Shown here in pieces: positions 40,941 to 47,763 of a stretch of DNA of 64,000 nt. Each line of letters starts with the position of its first letter. Within the stretch, counting starts at the first letter, position 1. The translations under genes and the position numbers were made by a program. Source of the DNA: Candidatus Sulfidibacterium hydrothermale (lineage in GTDB: Bacteria > Bacteroidota > Bacteroidia > Bacteroidales > F082); the NCBI RefSeq assembly GCF_020149915.1, contig NZ_CP083760.1, forward strand, positions 930,001-994,000, read 5' to 3'. The notes below the pieces were generated by a model. That model worked only from the letters and a program-made list of their open reading frames with translations, did no database searches and was not told where the DNA came from.

Positions 40941-43766
40941 ATGAAAAAGCAATGGTTTTTCTCCCTGGCATGGCTTTTTGTATTGCTTTTGGGAACAACA
41001 AATGTGAAAGCCCAATATTATCTTACCGGGCAGGATCCGGCTTCGGTAAAATGGCAACAGATCACAACCAAAGAATTCCGGATTGTTTTCCCGGAAGGAT
41101 ACCGCAAAGTGGCCAATGAGTACATGAATTTGTTACAGCTTTCTGCGCCATACATTAATACGCCGTATCATGCCAAACTACGGCGTTTGAATGTTGTGTT
41201 GCACAATCTCTCCACTACTTCCAATGCCATGGTGTCGCCGGTACCGTTTCATGCTGATTTTTTTGAAATGCCGGCACAGGAAACGTATGCACAAAGGTGG
41301 CAAAAACAGCTGACGCTTCACGAATTCCGGCATGCCGTTCAGATGGATAAAATGCGGCAGGGATTTGGAAATTTTATGTATTATTTTTTGGGAGAGCAGG
41401 GAACTGCCGCTATTTTCGGCGCTTACTTGCCCTTGTGGTTCATCGAGGGCGATGCGGTGTGGAGCGAAACAGTGCACAGCAACAGCGGCCGGGGACGGCA
41501 GCCTTTTTTTATTTACCCGCTGAAAGCCCAGGTGCTGGATAAAGGAATTTATAAATACGATAAAGCCCAGTTTGGCTCGTACAAGAATTTTGTGCCCGAT
41601 CATTATACGTTGGGTTATCAGCTTTTTCTCGAAGGAGTGAAAAATTATGGGACCGGCCTTTGGAACGATGTGCTGAATCAGGTAGCCCGTAAAGGATATA
41701 CCCTGGTGCCGTTTACCCACCGGCTGAAAAAAAATACGGGAAACAAAAAGGTGAAGTTTTATCATGCTGCCATGAACGATTTAAAAAATCAATGGAAAAA
41801 AGCAGATACGACATCCGCACTGAAAGGAAAAATATGGCCGGTTTCCGATAAATTTTATACCAGTTATCTTTTTCCCCGGATGCTGAAAAACGGGTACATC
41901 ATTGCCGAAAAAGTATCCATTGATGATGTTCATCGTTTTGTGAAAATTTCTCCTGACGGGAAAGTAACCCGTTTGTTTACCCCCGGTTTGGATTTTGCCG
42001 AGTCGTTGTCGGCCAACGACAGCCTGCTATGCTGGAATGAAAAGACGTTTGATCCGCGCTGGAGCAACCGCGATTATTCGGTGATCAAAATTTACAACTA
42101 TAAAACAAAAAAACTCCGGCAAATCACCCGCAAGAGCCGTTATTTTGCTCCGGCACTGTCGCCTGACGGAAAAATGGTTGTTGCTGTACGGATAGATGAA
42201 CAGCAAAGATATTTTCTCGATTTTCTGGATGCAGTTACCGGAAAGAAGATCAAAACATTTCACACGCCGGACAATCTTTTTTTTATGACCCCGCACTGGT
42301 CGGCCGACGGAAAAAAAGTGGTGGTAACCGTTTTGGGCAATAAGGGGAAATCCATTCTGTTGCTCAACAGCCATACGCTTCAATCGCGTTTGCTGCTTCC
42401 TTTTTCTTTTGCCGACCTAAAATGGCCGGTGATCCGTGGCAATCAGGTGGTTTACACTTCCAGTTATGAAGGGAAAGATAATTTGTATGTTTTGAATATT
42501 CAAAGCGGGAAAACATCCCGGGTTTACAACAGCCGTTTTGGTGCCACGGGACCTGTTTTTTCGCCTAACGGACAAAAGTTGTTTTTTAGTTTGTACACTG
42601 CCGACGGGTTTAAACCGGCTGATGTAAAATGGCATCCGGACACTTTTGTTCCTTTATCGGTTTCACAAAAGCATTACACTTATCCTGTTGACCGGTTGAT
42701 TCCTCCCAAAACCTTTAATCTGGACGATTCCATTGTGCCGGATTCCCTTTATCCGGAAAAAAAATACAGCCGGATTGGTCATTTTTTTAATCCACATTCG
42801 TGGTCGCTTCTTTCGCTGGATTTGGACAGTTATACCCTTAGGCCGGGAGTTATGGTACTGTCGCAAAATGTGTTAAGTACGGCAGTGGCGATGGCTGGCT
42901 GGACGTATAACCGGAATGAAGAAGCCGGGCAATTTAACCTTGGCCTGCGTTATCTGGGGTGGTATCCGACGCTTGGAATGGATTTTACTTACGGAAACCG
43001 TCATGGGTATTACATGGATACAACGGGTTATTACTATCTGTCGTGGCACGAAACGAACCTGTCGTTAAATACCAGTGTGCCTTTGAACTTTACCCGAGGG
43101 AAATGGTTTTTTGGCGTTCGTCCGTACGTGGAGTTTACAGAAAAATTTCTGGATATGTTCAATGGATCTCCTTTTGAATTTCAGGACGATCATATTGTTA
43201 CCATGCAGTACGAGTTGTATTTATATAATCAAAGCAAACGGTCGGCAAAAGATTTGTATCCCCAATGGGGACAGAGTATTTGGGCCGATTATGAAAATAC
43301 GCCTTTTCTTGACCGGCCCACCGAACAATTTGCCGTGCAAGGCTATTTGTATTTTCCGGGGTTCGTCCGCCATCAGAGTCTGGTCATTTACGGTGGATAC
43401 AATTACCAGAAAAAGGAAGATTATTATTTCAGCACTTTGGTGGATATTCCGCGGGGATATTCCAATCTTTATGACGACCGGATGACGGTACTGAAAACCG
43501 ATTATGTTTTTCCTATTGCTTATCCGGACATGGACTGGCAAAGTGTGATGTATTTAAAACGGATTTACGGGCATGTTTTTTACGATTATATGCGGGGTGA
43601 AACGGCCGGAAAAATACATTATTATACCAGCGTGGGGGCAGAGTTGCATACCGACTGGCACTTCTTGGGGTGGTTTCCGACGGTGACCATGGGCTTGCGT
43701 TACTCGTATGCTATCGACCGGGAAACCAGCGTGTTTGATGTTTTAATTGGAATGCGGTTTTATTAA
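40941..43766 (+). CDS. Metalloprotease-like, TolB-propeller, outer membrane barrel fusion protein
   Basis: 941 residues. Signal peptide (MKKQWFFSLAWLFVLLLG...KAQ). Residues 30-280 form a zincin-type domain: HEFRH (H127, E128, H131) and E169 in LWFIEGDA, the HExxH...E pattern of gluzincins. The middle, about 285-580, has TolB/PD40-type propeller strands (FAPALSPDGKMVVAV, MTPHWSADGKKVVV, TGPVFSPNGQKLFFS). The last 300 residues are Tyr/Trp-rich strands ending SYAIDRETSVFDVLIGMRFY, as in an outer membrane beta-barrel with a C-terminal aromatic. A surface protease or assembly factor is inferred from this order; the substrate is unknown. Stand-alone gene. Confidence 0.85.
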   Translation: MKKQWFFSLAWLFVLLLGTTNVKAQYYLTGQDPASVKWQQITTKEFRIVFPEGYRKVANEYMNLLQLSAPYINTPYHAKLRRLNVVLHNLSTTSNAMVSPVPFHADFFEMPAQETYAQRWQKQLTLHEFRHAVQMDKMRQGFGNFMYYFLGEQGTAAIFGAYLPLWFIEGDAVWSETVHSNSGRGRQPFFIYPLKAQVLDKGIYKYDKAQFGSYKNFVPDHYTLGYQLFLEGVKNYGTGLWNDVLNQVARKGYTLVPFTHRLKKNTGNKKVKFYHAAMNDLKNQWKKADTTSALKGKIWPVSDKFYTSYLFPRMLKNGYIIAEKVSIDDVHRFVKISPDGKVTRLFTPGLDFAESLSANDSLLCWNEKTFDPRWSNRDYSVIKIYNYKTKKLRQITRKSRYFAPALSPDGKMVVAVRIDEQQRYFLDFLDAVTGKKIKTFHTPDNLFFMTPHWSADGKKVVVTVLGNKGKSILLLNSHTLQSRLLLPFSFADLKWPVIRGNQVVYTSSYEGKDNLYVLNIQSGKTSRVYNSRFGATGPVFSPNGQKLFFSLYTADGFKPADVKWHPDTFVPLSVSQKHYTYPVDRLIPPKTFNLDDSIVPDSLYPEKKYSRIGHFFNPHSWSLLSLDLDSYTLRPGVMVLSQNVLSTAVAMAGWTYNRNEEAGQFNLGLRYLGWYPTLGMDFTYGNRHGYYMDTTGYYYLSWHETNLSLNTSVPLNFTRGKWFFGVRPYVEFTEKFLDMFNGSPFEFQDDHIVTMQYELYLYNQSKRSAKDLYPQWGQSIWADYENTPFLDRPTEQFAVQGYLYFPGFVRHQSLVIYGGYNYQKKEDYYFSTLVDIPRGYSNLYDDRMTVLKTDYVFPIAYPDMDWQSVMYLKRIYGHVFYDYMRGETAGKIHYYTSVGAELHTDWHFLGWFPTVTMGLRYSYAIDRETSVFDVLIGMRFY

Positions 43767-43779
43767 AAATCAGAACAAG

Positions 43780-43825
43780 ATACTTCCGGCTTCAGACTTC
43801 CTGCTTCCCTCTTCTTAACTTCTCA
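43780..43825. repeat. CTTC-rich imperfect tandem repeat
   Basis: ACTTCCGGCTTCAGACTTCC followed by TGCTTCCCTCTTC: repeats of about 7 bp around CTTC, of the same low-complexity intergenic kind as at 148-168 and 7357-7420. Directly follows the protease gene. Confidence 0.4.
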
Positions 43826-43856
43826 CAAGAAAATCACCTATTTACCTATTTTCTGC

Positions 43857-43864
43857 TAAATTTG
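43857..43864 (+). promoter_or_regulatory. -7 element of the small membrane protein gene
   Basis: TAAATTTG (TAnnTTTG), 27 nt before the ATG at 43892. No clear -33 was found. Confidence 0.5.
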
Positions 43865-43891
43865 CAGGAGTACCATTAAAATCGTAAAACC

Positions 43892-44254
43892 ATGATGTAT
43901 TCTATTTTGAAGTTTTTAAGTACAGTTGTTTCTATATTGATCATCAGTGCTTTGTTGCCCGGTGTGCACATCCGGGGAAAATCATTTTGGACAGCTGCAC
44001 TTATTGCTGTGGTGCTGGCCGTACTGAATTTTTTGGTTTATCCTTTTATGCTTATCATTACGCTTCCGATCACCTTGCTTACTTTCGGGTTGTTTTTGCT
44101 GGTAATCAATGCGTTTATTATTCAGTTGGCCGCCTGGATGGTTCCTGATTTTCAGGTGGATAATTTTTGGTGGGCCTTGTTGTTTAGTATTTTGCTGAGT
44201 CTGGTCACGCTGTTTTTCGAGATGGTACTTTTTCCGGTGAGCATCTTTTCGTAA
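43892..44254 (+). CDS. Small membrane protein, Phage_holin_4_2-like (PF04020)
   Basis: 120 residues with four predicted helices: IISALLPGVHI, the second from WTAALIAVVLAVLNFLVYPF, a third LLTFGLFLLVINAFIIQLAAW and a fourth WWALLFSILLSLVTLFFEM. The spacing and the VLNFLVYPFMLIITLPITLLTFGLFLLVINA segment are characteristic of the PF04020 family, which is found across bacteria without phage context and has no settled function. A second ATG at 43895 is equally possible. No phage genes lie nearby, so holin activity should not be assumed. Confidence 0.88.
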   Translation: MMYSILKFLSTVVSILIISALLPGVHIRGKSFWTAALIAVVLAVLNFLVYPFMLIITLPITLLTFGLFLLVINAFIIQLAAWMVPDFQVDNFWWALLFSILLSLVTLFFEMVLFPVSIFS

Positions 44255-44273
44255 ACCGAAGATTCTGATGCAA

Positions 44274-44942
44274 TTATAATGCCGATCCGGTTTTTAAATG
44301 GTTGTAATATTTCAGCACCCGGACCAGATCATTGATATTGTAAAAGTTGATGTTGTTTTGCCTTAGCCACGCCTCCAATGGTTTGTTTTCATCCGATAAA
44401 ACGGCCAGAATGCTTTTTTGGTTTCTTTTTACTTCTACGGCCGGATGATTTCCTTTTTGGATAAAATAGGTTTCGTGAACTGTTTCGAAAGGCGCATAGC
44501 CGTAAAGTCCTTTTTTGCCTGCTTTGCGCAAAACATTCCGGCGCAGTAGCAAATGGGTATCTCCTTCCGAAAGGAGTTGAAAATAAGATTCTTTGATAGC
44601 TCCGTCTTTGGTTTGGTACGATGTGTAAACAAACACTTTTCCATCGATGTTGATACGCCGGACCACTTTCGGATTCACCACGGAAACAATTTCGAATTGT
44701 CCGGTGCTGATATTATAGCGTAATTTTACCGGATTGAGCTTGGTGTTTTGCGTCGTAATGATCGATCCTGTTTTCCATTCGCTGTTCAGATAACGGTCCG
44801 GGAATCCCGGCGTGGCATTTTCCGGCATTGTGCTCAAATAGAGGGTGGATGAGCCGCTGCCAACATATACATTATGTACCTGTGCTGTACCAAGGAAAGA
44901 AATCAAAATAAAAATGACGGATAATAAAAGTTGTTTTAACAT
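44274..44942 (-). CDS. Hypothetical exported protein
   Basis: 222 residues. It starts with a signal peptide (MLKQLLLSVIFILISFLGTAQ); the longer frame to 44999 adds polar residues without homology. The mature part is a mixed alpha/beta sequence (YLNSEWKTGSIITTQNTKL, VKLRYNISTGQFEIV, YAPFETVHETYFIQKG, a C-terminal helix WLRQNNINFYNINDLVRVLKYYNHLK). I do not recognise a family. Such proteins are common in Bacteroidota as exported proteins of unknown role. Convergent with the small membrane protein gene, ending 20 bp from it. Confidence 0.8.
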   Translation of the reverse strand: MLKQLLLSVIFILISFLGTAQVHNVYVGSGSSTLYLSTMPENATPGFPDRYLNSEWKTGSIITTQNTKLNPVKLRYNISTGQFEIVSVVNPKVVRRINIDGKVFVYTSYQTKDGAIKESYFQLLSEGDTHLLLRRNVLRKAGKKGLYGYAPFETVHETYFIQKGNHPAVEVKRNQKSILAVLSDENKPLEAWLRQNNINFYNINDLVRVLKYYNHLKTGSAL

Positions 44943-45115
44943 AATGGGTTTTGTTTTTGGGGATTGTTCATAATGATCGGAATTGAACTTTTGCTGCAAC
45001 GGATACGGCTATGGTACGTGCTGCTTTTTATTGCTTGATTTTCGCATTTGTCAATAGATTAATTATCTTATTTACAATTATTTGCGTGTGTGGTATGACT
45101 GATGTTGCAGCCGGT

Positions 45116-46172
45116 TTATTCATTTTTCAATTCATATTTTGTACTTCTTCCCCCAGAATTTGATTTGATTAATATTCCTTTATCAATCAAATCTTGTATA
45201 TCTCGTAATGCTGTGTCTTGTGAACATTTTGCAATTTTAGCCCATTTGGAAGTTGTTAAATTGCCTATAAATCCATCGAATAATTTATTCAATATCTTTT
45301 TTTGCCTTTCATTTTTTATTTTCGTTCCGTAAGTATTCCAAAATTTATGCTTTTTAATCACTAACGAAACATTCTGTGATGTCGAGGTTTCCCTTTTGTG
45401 TTTTTTCAAGTATGTCGTAATATGATTTTCTCTCTTTTTGTATTTGAGAAGACATGCTGTAAAATCTTTGTGGAAGCCCATCTGAACGGGCAAGCAACAT
45501 ATCGGTAATCGCTCTGGTTATTCTTCCGTTTCCATCTTCGAATGGGTGTAACGTTACAAACCATAAATGTGCAATACTGGCTTTTAAAACCAAATCAATG
45601 TCTGTTTTGTTATTAAACCAGTCTAAAAATCTATTCATTTCATCATCAATCACCTTTGCAGGGGGCGCTTCATAATGAACCTTTTCTTTTCCCATAGCAC
45701 CGGAAACAACTTGCATTGGCCCGGTAGAATCATCTCGCCATTTCCCAACAATGATTTCATACATTCCGCTTCTCCCCATCGGAAACATAGCGTAATGCCA
45801 GTCAAATAGTCTTTTTTTTGTTAGCGGCTTCTCGAAATTCTTTGTTGCATCAAACATCATATCAACAATTCCCTCGATATTTCTGTTGATAGGCGGCAAA
45901 CCACCTAAATCAATTCCTAATCTTCGGGCAATAGACGAACGAACTTCTTCCTTATTCAGGATAATACCTTCGATCTCATTTGATTTTAATATATCTACCG
46001 TTAATGTTTCAAGGAAAGCCTCATTTTGCAAATGAAACCCCAATGCTTCCATTTTCCCTATTAGCCGGCCTTGTTTGTTTCTTACTTCGGCTAACAAATC
46101 CGATAGTTTGTTAATGTCCCAAGTAAAATTTGGCCAATTTTCCTGCTGATATATGTATGCTTTTCTATTCAT
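45116..46172 (-). pseudogene. Fic-domain adenylyltransferase disrupted near its C-terminus
   Basis: Residues 1-272 (46172 to 45354) are a Fic protein: N-terminal alpha-inhibitory helix motif S64-x3-E68-G69 (class II, self-inhibited) and the catalytic motif HPFEDGNGRITR (209-220), with MSSQIQKERKSYYDIL following. Normal homologues continue through a helical linker to a winged helix. Here the frame ends at DITECFVSD and the stop. The missing C-terminal part (NERQKKILNKLFDGFIGNLTTSKWAKIAKC..., GGRSTKYELKNE) is intact in another frame (45116 to about 45372). A deletion of roughly 15-20 codons plus a frameshift near 45358-45372 explains this. Catalysis may survive, but the DNA-binding domain is detached. 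Fic enzymes AMPylate target proteins. Operator-like repeats lie upstream. Confidence 0.8.
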
Positions 46173-46175
46173 TTA

Positions 46176-46222
46176 TATTCTCCGCATTATTTGCGGCAAA
46201 TATACCTATTATTCTCCGCAAA
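46176..46222 (-). promoter_or_regulatory. Fic promoter with operator-like repeats
   Basis: -7 TATATTTG is the complement of 46197-46204. An 11-bp direct repeat TATTCTCCGCA occurs at 46176-46186 and 46210-46220. The palindrome CCGCA-TTATT-TGCGG spans 46182-46196. The arrangement brackets the -7 element and suggests autorepression by the winged helix of the Fic protein (inference). Confidence 0.5.
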
Positions 46223-46387
46223 TTGCCATCTTATTTTTTTTCAAGTTGCTACAACGTACAGGGTTATACGATGTGCCACAATTGGTTTTCTTTTTCTGGT
46301 TGTAAATATTCTCAAATTTACGATTTATTTTCAATTTTAGTACAATTTGCGGCATGCACTATGAGCCGCTGTTAGGCACTGTGGTTA

Positions 46388-47425
46388 TTAATATGGCCAT
46401 GCATAAGGAAATATTTTTATATGTCTTGGGTTGAAAGGTAATGGTAAATGTTCAGTAATAAAACCTTCTTTCATGTTATTTTTACCAATTTCATTTATTC
46501 TCAAAGTAGATTTGAAACTATGTGAAACAATGTCATATGCTGATTTTGTAAAAAAATTCTTATGCCACTTTTTTTTGCCTATAATTTCAACAAATTGGTC
46601 AATTGACCGGGGAATAATTTCTCCTTCAACTATTTTTAGTGGTGTATTTTCTTCTATAAGTTGAATCGCAATTTTTTCTAATATTGATATGTTCTCAAAA
46701 ATCTCAAGATTGAGTTTGCGAGTTCTTTGACTTGAGCCATGGGCTAGTTTTCCTCTTATAGCTCTACACTTGTTAAATACTTTATTGTTATATCCATTTT
46801 TTATAAAAAATTCCCTCATCTTACTTCCAGTAGCTTTAAGAGGAATTTCATTTATCGCTCCACAAGACTTGCATTTGTAATTAACATTTTCTGTTGTTAA
46901 AAATTGAGCTATCCTTTCAATACAATTATAGTAATGTTGGAACTTTTGATAAATCGAAGAGTTGTTAATCGCCAAACTAAATTCACTAATACAATCATTT
47001 ATGTCTTGTTCATCAATATTCGAAAATAAAAATGGATAATTTTGGGCACTAAATGCTTTTATCTTTGGCTGCACAATAAAATTAGCAGTAAGTAACATGG
47101 TGAAATTTTCATTTTTCTCTGCTCTAAATTGGGTTACACTAATGGGTGAAACAATCTTACATGACCTAAAAGTTGCTATTGAAATTCTATCAAGCACTTT
47201 ATTTAGAATATCTAAAGAATTATGAAAAGCAGTTTCATTGTCTGAATATTTAGATCTAAATGAATAAACCTCTGCAACACATAGATCCTGAATTCTTCTA
47301 TCACTAGGTTTGAAAATCCTAATATAGTGTTCATTAAATTGTATTTGTTGTTCTTCTATGTTTTCTATTCCTAGATCAACAACAGCACAAAATTTCCAAT
47401 CTTTAGATGTGATTTGTTTTTCCAT
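46388..47425 (-). CDS. HEPN-like protein of unknown function
   Basis: 345 residues, no signal peptide. The C-terminal third contains KCRAIRGKLAHGSS with R224-x4-H229, the R-x4-H catalytic pattern of HEPN RNases (Apea/abortive-infection type). A CxxC pair (C185, C188) just upstream may bind zinc. The first half (FNEHYIRIFKPSDRRIQDLCVAEV, YSFRSKYSDNE) has no family I can name. Base composition is clearly more AT-rich than in neighbouring genes (one sampled 60-base line is 28 percent G+C). A strong Shine-Dalgarno sequence sits at the start. These traits point to recent transfer and a possible defence or toxin role, which is inferred only. Confidence 0.72.
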   Translation of the reverse strand: MEKQITSKDWKFCAVVDLGIENIEEQQIQFNEHYIRIFKPSDRRIQDLCVAEVYSFRSKYSDNETAFHNSLDILNKVLDRISIATFRSCKIVSPISVTQFRAEKNENFTMLLTANFIVQPKIKAFSAQNYPFLFSNIDEQDINDCISEFSLAINNSSIYQKFQHYYNCIERIAQFLTTENVNYKCKSCGAINEIPLKATGSKMREFFIKNGYNNKVFNKCRAIRGKLAHGSSQRTRKLNLEIFENISILEKIAIQLIEENTPLKIVEGEIIPRSIDQFVEIIGKKKWHKNFFTKSAYDIVSHSFKSTLRINEIGKNNMKEGFITEHLPLPFNPRHIKIFPYAWPY

Positions 47426-47434
47426 TGTGGCTAA

Positions 47435-47452
47435 CTCCTTATATCAAACATA
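47435..47452 (-). promoter_or_regulatory. Shine-Dalgarno and -7 element of the HEPN-like gene
   Basis: Complement reads AAGGAG at 47440-47435, 9 nt before the ATG at 47425. The -7 TATGTTTG is the complement of 47445-47452. A real Shine-Dalgarno sequence is unusual in this phylum and unique in this window. Confidence 0.6.
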
Positions 47453-47701
47453 TTTGTTTATTATCTTGTTCCGGCAGGAATTTTTGTAAGGGAAAGGAAC
47501 AACCCTATGGATGATAATCATACCGGGTTTTTATGCCTGTAAAGTTAAGAAAATTTGATGGATCGGGCAGTCGAGAGGTTGTCCCGGTTTTTGTATTCAG
47601 AAGATATGCCAAAGCCGATGATAATTGTTTCATCCGGGGGCGGCGAAATTCTTTTTTGAGGATATTTTGCCGGTAAAAGTATCCGTTTTTCAATTAATTC
47701 C

Positions 47702-47709
47702 TATTTTTG
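47702..47709 (+). promoter_or_regulatory. -7 element of the DUF349 gene
   Basis: TATTTTTG, 55 nt before the ATG at 47764. No convincing -33. Confidence 0.5.
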
Positions 47710-47763
47710 CAAGCCTTGAAACGCTCCTACCGGCAAAATGGCCGGATATGTAAAAATGGTATT

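Larger units (their letters stand above)
47426..47763. other. Divergent intergenic region
   Basis: 338 bp. It holds the HEPN-like gene's promoter and ribosome binding site at the left (47435-47452) and the DUF349 promoter (-7 at 47702-47709) at the right. Nothing gene-like between. Confidence 0.6.

Noticed and set aside
43892-44254. Phage holin reading of the small membrane protein
   Set aside because: Family PF04020 carries a holin name, but no lysis or phage gene is near.
46361-46380. GCCGCTGTTAGGC, resembling an integron attC core (GTTRRRY)
   Set aside because: A matching R'' box and the long imperfect palindrome are not convincing, and no integrase is present; would need an attC covariance search (HattCI) to revive.
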